DNA of 5,375 nt from Brucellaceae bacterium (GTDB lineage Bacteria > Pseudomonadota > Alphaproteobacteria > Rhizobiales > Rhizobiaceae), in contig JAIRVW010000073.1 in the NCBI GenBank assembly GCA_031253705.1, positions 1 through 5,375 of the forward strand. Reading direction: 5' to 3'. The position numbers and the translations under genes were made by a program. The notes below the pieces were generated by a model. That model did not search any database, was not told where the DNA came from, and saw only the letters and a list, made by a program, of their open reading frames with translations. This document shows, piece by piece, positions 1 through 5,335 of this stretch (position 1 is its first letter; every line of letters begins with the position of its first letter).

Positions 1-287
1 AAGCTGAAGGCTTCTACGCAGTGCATGCAGCACGTCCTTTCTTTGGTGAGCTGGTTGAAACCATGACTTCCGGCCCGACAATCGTTCAGGTTCTGGAAGG
101 CGAAAACGCCATCCTGAAAAACCGCGAAGTTATGGGCGCAACCAACCCTGCAGATGCTGCTGAAGGCACCATCCGTAAGACCTTCGCTCTGTCGATCGGC
201 GAAAACTCGGTACACGGTTCCGATGCTCCTGAAACAGCTGCTCAGGAAATCACCTACTGGTTCTCTTCGACAGAAATCGTTGGCTAA
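1..287 (+). CDS. ndk: Nucleoside diphosphate kinase, C-terminal part (5' end outside window)
   Basis: Ndk moves the gamma phosphate from ATP to nucleoside diphosphates through a phosphohistidine intermediate and so balances the cytosolic NTP and dNTP pools. The reading frame is open from the window edge (first full codon at base 3) to TAA at 285-287, giving the last 94 residues. If the protein has the usual length of about 140, roughly 46 N-terminal residues are missing. Family signatures are plain: [19 protein letters not shown], the [15 protein letters not shown] block and the active-site segment ENSVHGSD, whose His (codon 213-215) is the phosphorylated residue. The end, TEIVG, is typical of alphaproteobacterial Ndk. 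The nucleotide-binding Arg and Asn of the [11 protein letters not shown] region are present. A strong terminator follows 25 bases after the stop. The start codon and promoter are not visible. The assignment is close to certain. Confidence 0.97.
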   Translation, partial: AEGFYAVHAARPFFGELVETMTSGPTIVQVLEGENAILKNREVMGATNPADAAEGTIRKTFALSIGENSVHGSDAPETAAQEITYWFSSTEIVG

Positions 288-312
288 TCTGATTTAGCCT
301 TTGGTTTGAAAG

Positions 313-343
313 AAAAGCGCTGCAGTGATGCAGCGCTTTTTTT
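313..343 (+). terminator. Intrinsic terminator of ndk
   Basis: A perfect 12-bp stem (313-324 with 329-340) closes a GTGA tetraloop (325-328). The 3' arm runs into a tract of seven T (337-343). This is a textbook Rho-independent terminator 25 bases after the ndk stop codon. On the opposite strand the same hairpin ends in TTTTC, so it may also act weakly as a back-up for transcription arriving from the right. Confidence 0.93.
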
Positions 344-357
344 ATATGGCTGACATT

Positions 358-389
358 AAAAAAGGCGCTCTTTTGAAGGAGCACCTTTT
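358..389 (-). terminator. Intrinsic terminator of the META-domain gene
   Basis: Read on the - strand, AAAAGGTGCTC (389-379) pairs with GAGCGCCTTTT (370-360) around an 8-base loop, and six T follow (363-358). The single irregular pair is a G:U wobble on the - strand but a C/A mismatch on the + strand, which shows that the hairpin serves the leftward gene ending at 414. It lies 25 bases past that stop codon and 15 bases from the ndk terminator. Confidence 0.88.
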
Positions 390-413
390 AAAATTCGTAT
401 TGATAATTGAGCT

Positions 414-1208
414 TCAGCCGTTGCTGGCGAGGCGTGCGAGTTCCAGCTTGTTATCACCCAGCAGATAGAGTTTGCCGTTGCTGATGCTGAACTGGCGGGT
501 TTGTTTCAGTACATCAAGGAACTTGGTTTCCTGATCCATCAGGGCAGGCGGGCACTGCATGAATGTGGAGCCGATGGTGCCGAAATTCAGTGTGTCACCG
601 GTAATGGTGGCTTTACCGAAATAACGGTTGCAACCGCCGGAACCGGATACTTCACCGCTTGGTGAAATCGACAAGGTGGTCTGGGCGAAGTCAATCACGC
701 CTGCACCACGGATATCTTCTGTCAGCCATTCATGATTTTCCAGTGTCATCGGTGTTTGCACGGCCGCATTTTTGCGGACATTGACGACACGGATTTCATA
801 GGCGTTTTCAAATTTTTCCGGATTGAACTCATGACGTGTATCATTGATGAACCAGAGCGTGTCACCGGCACTGATACGCGCCTGTAGTGAGTAGGTATGG
901 TTGGCAATCAGCTTGGAAGCATCAAATTTCAGTTCAAACGGAATTGGTGCGGATGGAATATTGGTGAGTTGCTGCTCGGCAATAATCTGTGCAGGCGCAT
1001 CGGCCAGCGAAACATCCTGCAACTGGACGGTGAGGGTGGCTTCCGGCGGCAATGCAATGCGTTCACGATACATTACAGTACCGCGTATGCTTTTTTCCGA
1101 TGCGATGCTCTGCGTTGGCATGGTTGAGGATAGGATCATTGCGCTGCCACCCAGTACGGCAAGACCGACCAGAGATGCTGCAATAATCCGCGCTTTACCA
1201 ATCAACAT
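414..1208 (-). CDS. Exported protein with YbaY-like and META (HslJ-like) domains
   Basis: The 264-residue protein has three parts. Residues 1 to about 36 form a signal peptide: MLIGKAR, a hydrophobic core, then a likely signal peptidase I site after QSIA. No cysteine lies near it, so it is not a lipoprotein, unlike E. coli YbaY. Residues about 40-145 (IRGTVMYRERIALPPEATL onward) resemble the YbaY/YscW family of small beta-rich domains. Residues about 156-260 are a META domain related to HslJ, with SGSGGCNRYFG and the FMQCPP segment; its two cysteines (about 193 and 219) could form a disulfide in the periplasm. HslJ-type proteins are linked to novobiocin resistance and envelope stress in E. 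coli, but the biochemical role is unknown. The ATG at 1208 is chosen because AGGA precedes it by six bases; a GTG at 1229 would add seven residues but has a poorer ribosome binding site. The gene seems to be its own transcription unit. Confidence 0.88.
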   Translation of the reverse strand: MLIGKARIIAASLVGLAVLGGSAMILSSTMPTQSIASEKSIRGTVMYRERIALPPEATLTVQLQDVSLADAPAQIIAEQQLTNIPSAPIPFELKFDASKLIANHTYSLQARISAGDTLWFINDTRHEFNPEKFENAYEIRVVNVRKNAAVQTPMTLENHEWLTEDIRGAGVIDFAQTTLSISPSGEVSGSGGCNRYFGKATITGDTLNFGTIGSTFMQCPPALMDQETKFLDVLKQTRQFSISNGKLYLLGDNKLELARLASNG

Positions 1209-1247
1209 ATTTCGTCCTGTTTGTTGCACTGCCTGCGGAGCAGCTTC

Positions 1248-1258
1248 GTTTCAGAAAC
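1248..1258. repeat. 11-base palindrome in the META-gene leader
   Basis: GTTTC-A-GAAAC is a perfect 5-bp inverted repeat about 40 bases upstream of the chosen ATG. It sits just downstream of the proposed transcription start, where a repressor could bind. I do not match it to a known operator, and a palindrome this short can occur by chance. Confidence 0.3.
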
Positions 1259-1271
1259 TGTCCGGACAAGC

Positions 1272-1299
1272 ATATTAGCCCGTCGTATATTAACGCCAA
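1272..1299 (-). promoter_or_regulatory. Candidate promoter of the META-domain gene
   Basis: On the - strand TTGGCG (1299-1294) and TAATAT (1277-1272) are separated by 16 bases and resemble -35 and -10 boxes of a sigma-70-type promoter. Initiation near 1265 would give a leader of about 57 bases before the ATG at 1208. The TTAACC repeat cluster lies about 20 bases upstream of the -35 box. This is assigned by eye from the consensus. Confidence 0.45.
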
Positions 1300-1319
1300 A
1301 TGACTAAGCACATCATGGT

Positions 1320-1344
1320 GGTTAAGATTTAACCTTAACCGGTT
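1320..1344. repeat. Nested TTAACC direct and inverted repeats, possible operator
   Basis: GGTTAAG (1320-1326) and CTTAACC (1334-1340) form a perfect 7-bp inverted repeat with a 7-base spacer. Inside it GGTTAA (1320-1325) also pairs with TTAACC (1329-1334). TTAACC is repeated directly in tandem (1329-1334 and 1335-1340), and AACCGGTT (1337-1344) is a further palindrome. The cluster lies upstream of the proposed -35 box of the META gene, a usual place for an activator site. The regulator is unknown. Confidence 0.4.
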
Positions 1345-1390
1345 TTATTATTATATATTTTCAGGTGTCAGACTGCGGGAAGCCGCTTTT

Positions 1391-1453
1391 ATGCCTGTAA
1401 AAACTGAAATTCCTGAGCAAATCGGAACCATCCGCCGTTTCTCCGGCGCATAA
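1391..1453 (+). CDS. Marginal small ORF, 20 codons, hypothetical
   Basis: ATG at 1391 opens a frame reading MPVKTEIPEQIGTIRRFSGA and ending in TAA at 1451-1453. A purine-rich GGGAAG lies eight bases before the ATG, and an AT-rich TATATT at 1354-1359, 17 to 20 bases after TTAACC, could be a -10 box. The peptide is basic near its end and has no membrane segment or recognisable motif. The 3' part overlaps a small hairpin (CGCCG/CGGCG, 1433-1448). It is equally likely to be chance; there is no evidence of expression, and I recognise no homologue. Confidence 0.15.
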   Translation: MPVKTEIPEQIGTIRRFSGA

Positions 1454-1510
1454 TGATTCACAGCTATAGTACTGGGCAGATTTTATGGTTTACTTATGGC
1501 AATGCAAGTC

Positions 1511-1538
1511 AGTGTAAATAATTTCATATGATTGTCAA
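1511..1538 (-). promoter_or_regulatory. Possible leftward promoter downstream of moaE
   Basis: On the - strand a perfect TTGACA (1538-1533) is followed after 16 bases by TACACT (1516-1511), which fits a -10 box at four of six positions. A transcript from here would start near 1504 and run about 300 bases before the META gene, either as a long leader or as a short non-coding RNA. The -10 match is mediocre and the promoter is unproven. Confidence 0.25.
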
Positions 1539-1609
1539 AATCATGAGAGGAATTGTAAACATTTGATCTTCCGGAAGCAGAGTTTAACCGCTGCATTATG
1601 ATCAGATGC

Positions 1610-2089
1610 TTATTTATCCTGCCAGCGCTTTTTCATGTCCGTGTCGCTGATTTTGGCTTTCACCCAGCCCGATTGCGGATCATCATTCTGCGGGGCGGGG
1701 GTAATGAGATGCTCTTTTTTCCAGAACGGCGCATCGCTTTTGAGATAGTCCATCAGAAACTCTGCCGCTTCAAAAGCGGCCTGACGGTGCTGGCTCGCCG
1801 TTGCGACAAATACAATCTGTTCGCCTGCCTTGATCATACCGCTGCGATGCACAATGGTCAGAGCCTGCAACGGCCAGCGCTTTAGTGCCTGAGTGGCTAT
1901 GCGGGTCAGCTGAGCCTCAGCCATGCCCGGATAATGTTCCAGCTCCAGTGCCAGCAATGTTTTATTCTCATCGCGGCAATAGCCGGTAAAGTTGACCACA
2001 GCGCCGATGTCTGTTCGTCCTGCTGTCATGCGGGCAGTCAGGGCAGCCGCATCAAAATCATCCTGCGAGACGAGAATAATCGGCTGCAT
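1610..2089 (-). CDS. moaE: Molybdopterin synthase, large catalytic subunit MoaE
   Basis: MoaE dimerises and binds two MoaD subunits. The complex inserts two sulfurs into cyclic pyranopterin monophosphate (precursor Z) to make molybdopterin, in the cytosol. The 159-residue protein aligns with E. coli MoaE (150 residues) along its whole length. GAVVNFTGYCRD (29-40), LELEHYPGMAE (48-58), RWPL (71-74), IVHRSG (79-84) and MDYLKSDAPFWKKE (113-126) are all recognisable. The active-site residues appear intact: F34, R39, H101, R102, K117 and K124, matching E. coli F34, R39, H103, R104, K119 and K126. The extra length is mainly a longer loop at about 127-141, before GWVKAK. ATG at 2089 lies five bases past the moaD stop and has a strong GGAGG eight bases upstream, inside the end of moaD. 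The two subunits are therefore almost surely co-translated from one mRNA. Confidence 0.96.
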   Translation of the reverse strand: MQPIILVSQDDFDAAALTARMTAGRTDIGAVVNFTGYCRDENKTLLALELEHYPGMAEAQLTRIATQALKRWPLQALTIVHRSGMIKAGEQIVFVATASQHRQAAFEAAEFLMDYLKSDAPFWKKEHLITPAPQNDDPQSGWVKAKISDTDMKKRWQDK

Positions 2090-2093
2090 GTGC

Positions 2094-2351
2094 TTAGCCT
2101 CCGGTCATCGGCGGAAACAGAGCAATCTCTGTGGCATTGCCGAGCGGCGTATTATGCTCGACATGCTCCTGATTGATCGCCACGCGGATGACATCGGCAA
2201 AGCGCAGGGCTTGGGCGTAATTTTCGCCTAAGCTTGTCAGGTAGAACAGGAGATCAGTCACGGTTTTAACACTTGCGGGCAGATCAAGCATGTCTTCAGG
2301 CTTGCCGATCTGCTCCCGTACCCATGCGAAATAAACCAGTTTGACTGTCAT
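2094..2351 (-). CDS. moaD: Molybdopterin synthase, small sulfur-carrier subunit MoaD
   Basis: MoaD is a ubiquitin-fold sulfur carrier. Its C-terminal glycine is adenylated by MoeB and converted to a thiocarboxylate, which then donates sulfur in the MoaE active site. The 85-residue frame starts VKLVYFAWVRE, like E. coli MoaD (IKVLFFAQVRE), has AINQ near the middle, and ends EIALFPPMTGG with the required terminal Gly-Gly. ATG at 2351 is chosen because it places the start where the family begins. ATG at 2360 is a real alternative that adds MNA; it overlaps the pgsA stop as TGATG, which suits translational coupling. Neither start has a clear Shine-Dalgarno sequence, so translation probably depends on ribosomes finishing pgsA. 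A longer in-frame extension to 2432 lies wholly inside pgsA and is unlikely. Confidence 0.94.
   Translation of the reverse strand: MTVKLVYFAWVREQIGKPEDMLDLPASVKTVTDLLFYLTSLGENYAQALRFADVIRVAINQEHVEHNTPLGNATEIALFPPMTGG
2098..2102 (-). promoter_or_regulatory. Ribosome binding site of moaE inside the last codons of moaD
   Basis: GGAGG on the - strand, eight bases before the moaE ATG, is a near-ideal Shine-Dalgarno sequence. It is formed by the GGA and GGC codons for the two terminal glycines of MoaD. This fixes the moaE start at 2089 and places both functions in the same bases. Confidence 0.85.
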
Positions 2352-2359
2352 AGCGTTCA

Positions 2360-2938
2360 TCAGATCATATGTTTGATACCGGCGCGGAAATAGTCCCAAC
2401 CGGTATAGAGTGTCAGAATGGCTGAGATCCACAACAGAACCAGCCCTGTTTCGGTTGTATAAGGCAGAATTTTGTCACCGGCAGGACCGGCCAGCAGAAA
2501 AGCCAGCGCAAACATCTGCGCGGTAGTTTTCCATTTGGCAAGCTGCGAAACCGGCACGCTGACCTTGAGATCAGCCAGATATTCACGCAGACCCGAAACC
2601 AGAATTTCGCGGCAGAGAATGATAATGGCAGCCCAGAGCGTCCAGCCTGCAATAGTGCCGTCGGCGGCCAGCAGCAGCAGAATAGCGGAAACCAGCAGCT
2701 TATCGGCAATCGGATCAAGCATACGGCCGATATTGGAGGTCTGTTTCCACATCCGCGCCAGATAGCCGTCGAAGAAATCGGTAATACTGGCGGCGGCAAA
2801 CAGGCCGAGCGCCCACCATCGTGCAGTGTCACTGCTCTTCAGATGGCCTTCAAGAAAGAAGCACAGAACCACAAGTGGCACAGCAACGATACGTGCATAA
2901 GTAAGGATGTTGGGCAGTGATAATGTGTGTTTACTCAT
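2360..2938 (-). CDS. pgsA: CDP-diacylglycerol--glycerol-3-phosphate 3-phosphatidyltransferase
   Basis: PgsA makes phosphatidylglycerophosphate from CDP-diacylglycerol and glycerol 3-phosphate in the inner membrane, the committed step to phosphatidylglycerol and cardiolipin. The 192-residue protein begins LPNILTYARIVAVP, typical of the family. It has the full CDP-alcohol phosphotransferase motif: D54, D57, G58, A61, R62, G71, D75 and D79 in the spacing D-x2-D-G-x2-A-R-x8-G-x3-D-x3-D. The aspartates bind the metal ions. REILVSGLREYLADL (110-124) and KTTAQMFALA (137-146) match E. coli PgsA closely, which separates it from phosphatidylserine and cardiolipin synthases of the same fold. Hydrophobic segments lie at about 11-30, 41-53, 80-91, 97-109, 139-150 and 163-178. 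ATG at 2938 follows AGGGGA closely and is firm. The gene probably leads an operon with moaD and moaE, to which it has no known metabolic link. Confidence 0.96.
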   Translation of the reverse strand: MSKHTLSLPNILTYARIVAVPLVVLCFFLEGHLKSSDTARWWALGLFAAASITDFFDGYLARMWKQTSNIGRMLDPIADKLLVSAILLLLAADGTIAGWTLWAAIIILCREILVSGLREYLADLKVSVPVSQLAKWKTTAQMFALAFLLAGPAGDKILPYTTETGLVLLWISAILTLYTGWDYFRAGIKHMI

Positions 2939-3018
2939 AGTCCCCTGAAATCCGCCTGAAATTTGCTAGAAACCTGTATTCTGAATAGCCATGAGCGGGA
3001 AACTCACGGCCGGAGAAT

Positions 3019-3032
3019 GTGAGCTTTACAGC
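3019..3032. repeat. Short hairpin in the pgsA leader
   Basis: GAGCT (3019-3023) and AGCTC (3028-3032) pair perfectly around a TTAC loop. A second weaker pairing, CTCAC (3003-3007) with GTGAG (3017-3021), overlaps and excludes it, so two alternative folds exist in the transcript upstream of pgsA. There is no T tract. Whether it regulates anything is unknown. Confidence 0.35.
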
Positions 3033-3059
3033 TCGTGAAATATTTAGACATACACCTTG

Positions 3060-3086
3060 CCCGAAGCCTGTATCAGCACTTTCGGG
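3060..3086. repeat. Inverted repeat CCCGAA/TTCGGG between uvrC and pgsA
   Basis: CCCGAA (3060-3065) and TTCGGG (3081-3086) are perfect 6-bp arms with a 15-base spacer. They lie over the start point predicted from the candidate pgsA promoter. No T tract follows on either strand, so it is not a terminator; it may be an operator, a leader hairpin or chance. Confidence 0.3.
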
Positions 3087-3090
3087 ATGT

Positions 3091-3120
3091 ATTTTAAGCT
3101 ACACGACAAATCATTGTCAG
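3091..3120 (-). promoter_or_regulatory. Candidate promoter of pgsA-moaD-moaE
   Basis: On the - strand CTGACA (3120-3115) and TAAAAT (3096-3091) are spaced by 18 bases and fit -35 and -10 boxes well. Initiation near 3084 would leave a leader of about 145 bases before the pgsA ATG. The box assignment is by eye. Read-through from uvrC is the alternative source of transcription. Confidence 0.38.
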
Positions 3121-3148
3121 CAAGTTACCATCAATCCCGCTCTACCAT

Positions 3149-3175
3149 AAAAAGCAACACTCAGACCGGCTTTTT
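3149..3175 (-). terminator. Weak candidate terminator of uvrC
   Basis: On the - strand AAAAAGC (3175-3169) pairs with GCTTTTT (3155-3149) around a 13-base loop, starting 36 bases past the uvrC stop. The stem is short and mostly A:T, so termination may be leaky and some uvrC transcripts could continue into pgsA. Confidence 0.35.
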
Positions 3176-3211
3176 AAGGCTTATTATGTGTATATTGCGG
3201 CAGATAACCCA

Positions 3212-5335
3212 TTATTGATCGCGGAAGTGGTCATAAATGGTTTGTGCCAGTGCTTCGGAGATTCCTTCCACTTTTCTCAGATCTGCCAGTGCCGCACCTG
3301 CAACGGCTTTGGCCGTGCCGAATTCATGCAGCAAAGCGCGCTTACGGGACGGACCGATGCCGCCGATCTCATCCAGCGGGCTCTTGATCATTTCTTTCTT
3401 GCGCTTTGCCCGATGGGTGCCGATGGCAAAGCGGTGTGCCTCATCGCGCAGACGCTGAATGAAATACAGCACCGGATCACGCGGCGGCAGGGTAAAAGCC
3501 GGTTTGCCGCTGACGAAGAACCGCTCACGTCCCGCGTCGCGGTCAACGCCCTTGGCGATACCGATGGAAATAACCTGATCATTGATGCCCAGCTGCGTGA
3601 GAATATCACGCACAGCACCGACCTGACCCTGACCGCCGTCAATCAGAATAACATCCGGCCATGCAGGGAAAGTGTCATCAGCACTGTCTTCCGTGTCTGT
3701 ATCTGTATCCGCATTTTCAGCGGCTTTGGCGGCCTGTGTTTCCAGATCCTTCATATGATCTTTGATCAGCCTGCCGAAACGGCGTTCAATCACCTCGCGC
3801 ATCATACCGAAGTCATCACCCGGTGTAATATCAGTCGAGCGGATATTGAACTTGCGATACTGGTTTTTGACGAAGCCTTCGCGTCCGGCGACGATCATGC
3901 CGCCGACGGCATTGGTGCCCATAATGTGGGAGTTGTCATAAACTTCTATGCGGCGCGGTGTGAATGGCAGTTCAAAAGTCTCAGCCATGGCTTTGAGCAG
4001 CCGTGCCTGCGATGAGGTTTCTGCCAGACGTCGCCCCAGCGTTTCGCGGGCATTGGTCATGGCATGATCAACCAGATCTTTCTTTTCACCACGCTGCGGG
4101 ACATTGATGGTCACGCGGCGCCCGGCGGCAGCGGAAAGAGCCTCGCCGAGCAGTTCCTGCTCCTCAACTGTTTCCGACAGCAGGATCAGTTGAGGGCAGG
4201 GCTTATTGTCGTAAAACTGGGTGATGAAAGCGCCGAGCACTTCTGCCGCTGACAAGGACGGATCGGCTTTCGGGAAATAGGCGCGATTGCCCCAGTTCTG
4301 ACCGGTACGGAAGAAGAAAACCTGAATACAGGCCAGTCCGCCTTCCTGATGAATGGCAAAAACATCGGCCTCATCCACAGTCTGCGGATTGATGCCCTGA
4401 TGCGACTGAATATGTGACAGCGCGGACAGACGATCACGGAAAATCGCCGCGCGCTCAAAATCCAGCTCCTCAGCGGCGGCGCTCATCGCATCGCGCATCT
4501 GCTGCTGTACGGCTTTGCTGCGGCCGGAGAGAAAGGATTTCGCCTCACGCACCAGACCGGCATAATCTTCATCGCTGATTTCGTGGGTGCAGGGGCCGGA
4601 GCAGCGTTTGATCTGATGCAGCAGGCACGGGCGTGTGCGGGTTTCAAACATCGAATCCGCACAGCTACGCAGCAGAAAAGCGCGCTCCAGCACATTGATC
4701 GTGCGGGTGACCGCACCGGCCGAGGCAAAAGGTCCGTAATATTCACCTTTACGCGAACGCGCGCCGCGGTGTTTGAAAATGCCGGGGGAGCGGGTATCGC
4801 CGGAAATCAGAATATAGGGAAAGGACTTATCATCCCGAAGTAGAACGTTAAAACGCGGACGTAAGCGCTTGATCAGATTCGCTTCCAGCAGCAGCGCTTC
4901 TGTTTCCGTGTGGGTGACAACAAATTCCATTGTTGTCGTTTCGCGGATCATACGGGTGATGCGGTTGCTGTGTCCCTGACCGCGGGCATAATTACTGACA
5001 CGCTTTTTGAGGTTCTTGGCCTTGCCGACATAGAGCACGTCCCCCTCGCGGTTGAACATGCGGTAGACACCGGGGCTGTTCGGCAGTTTTTTCACAAAAG
5101 CATGGATGACTTCGGCACCGCTCAGATTCTGTGAGGAGGCGTCAAACTCATCCAGTGCGGAATCCCAGCGGATATTGCTGGCTAATGCGGCAGCAGAACT
5201 GACTTCTTCGGTGAAGCCGTCTTCCTCATTGCCTGCATCATCCGCAATGTCATCAGCTAAATCACTGGCGGGCATGATATCGTCATCCGGCTCATCAGGA
5301 TGCGAAATATCAGTGCCGTTTATGCTTTGTGTCAT
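3212..5335 (-). CDS. uvrC: UvrABC system protein C, excision endonuclease subunit
   Basis: UvrC makes both incisions, 3' and 5' of a DNA lesion, once UvrB is loaded in nucleotide excision repair. The 707-residue protein carries the full domain series. Residues about 85-165 are the GIY-YIG nuclease for the 3' cut, with GVY (89-91), YVG (102-104), R112 and E151. Cysteines 225, 237, 245 and 249 have the same 12-8-4 spacing as the E. coli UvrC cysteines reported to hold a 4Fe-4S cluster. Residues about 273-308 are the UvrB-binding UVR motif. Residues about 460-639 are the RNase H-like nuclease for the 5' cut, with D467 (YDNSH), D507/D508, D566 (LIDGGQGQ) and H634. Residues about 652-707 form a tandem helix-hairpin-helix. 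It is about 100 residues longer than E. coli UvrC, owing to an acidic N-terminal extension and an acidic insert at about 526-559. ATG at 5335 is preferred; GTG at 5368 would add 11 residues. Neither has a good ribosome binding site. Confidence 0.95.
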   Translation of the reverse strand: MTQSINGTDISHPDEPDDDIMPASDLADDIADDAGNEEDGFTEEVSSAAALASNIRWDSALDEFDASSQNLSGAEVIHAFVKKLPNSPGVYRMFNREGDVLYVGKAKNLKKRVSNYARGQGHSNRITRMIRETTTMEFVVTHTETEALLLEANLIKRLRPRFNVLLRDDKSFPYILISGDTRSPGIFKHRGARSRKGEYYGPFASAGAVTRTINVLERAFLLRSCADSMFETRTRPCLLHQIKRCSGPCTHEISDEDYAGLVREAKSFLSGRSKAVQQQMRDAMSAAAEELDFERAAIFRDRLSALSHIQSHQGINPQTVDEADVFAIHQEGGLACIQVFFFRTGQNWGNRAYFPKADPSLSAAEVLGAFITQFYDNKPCPQLILLSETVEEQELLGEALSAAAGRRVTINVPQRGEKKDLVDHAMTNARETLGRRLAETSSQARLLKAMAETFELPFTPRRIEVYDNSHIMGTNAVGGMIVAGREGFVKNQYRKFNIRSTDITPGDDFGMMREVIERRFGRLIKDHMKDLETQAAKAAENADTDTDTEDSADDTFPAWPDVILIDGGQGQVGAVRDILTQLGINDQVISIGIAKGVDRDAGRERFFVSGKPAFTLPPRDPVLYFIQRLRDEAHRFAIGTHRAKRKKEMIKSPLDEIGGIGPSRKRALLHEFGTAKAVAGAALADLRKVEGISEALAQTIYDHFRDQ

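Larger units (their letters stand above)
1209..1609. other. 401-base intergenic region, regulatory, no convincing gene
   Basis: This stretch separates the stop of moaE from the start of the META-domain gene, both leftward. It is AT-rich around 1340-1362 and 1500-1560. It holds a candidate promoter for the META gene, a cluster of TTAACC repeats, a small palindrome (1248-1258), a possible second leftward promoter (1511-1538) and a marginal 20-codon ORF on the + strand. I see no clear terminator after moaE: the palindrome CTTCCGGAAG (1568-1577) has no T tract. I recognise no RNA gene or transposon remnant. Confidence 0.6.

Noticed and set aside
1085..1208. Lipoprotein signal in the YbaY/META protein
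   Set aside because: A YbaY-like protein might be a lipoprotein, but no cysteine occurs in the first part of the protein, so no lipobox is possible.
901..1278. + strand open frames opposite the META-domain gene
   Set aside because: The - strand frame encodes recognised domains and a signal peptide, has a promoter and a terminator. The + strand frames have no family resemblance.
1320..1344. CtrA binding site (TTAA-N7-TTAA)
   Set aside because: TTAA occurs three times, but the spacings are 3, 2 and 9 bases. None is the 7 expected for a full CtrA site.
1568..1577. CTTCCGGAAG palindrome as a terminator of moaE
   Set aside because: The stem has no loop of useful size and no T tract on the moaE strand, so it cannot be called a terminator.
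2352..2432. Extended 112-residue form of MoaD starting inside pgsA
   Set aside because: The extra 27 residues are an out-of-frame reading of the pgsA end and have no counterpart in the MoaD family, which begins near VKLVYFAWVRE.
2413..2832. - strand frame of 139 codons inside pgsA in another phase
   Set aside because: It overlaps pgsA on the same strand. The pgsA frame has the full catalytic motif, while this one is a Cys/Pro/Trp-rich out-of-frame translation.
2991..3038. 15-codon + strand ORF between pgsA and uvrC
   Set aside because: There is no ribosome binding site and no promoter, and the frame is short enough to be chance.
2939..3211. Molybdenum cofactor riboswitch upstream of the moa genes
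   Set aside because: The leader precedes pgsA rather than a moa gene, and I see only short isolated stems, not the multi-helix Moco fold.
3188..4015. Long + strand open frame (275 codons) antisense to the end of uvrC
   Set aside because: It lies opposite a certain gene, its translation has no recognisable family, and it is Cys/His-rich in the way antisense frames of conserved genes often are. It is a shadow of uvrC.
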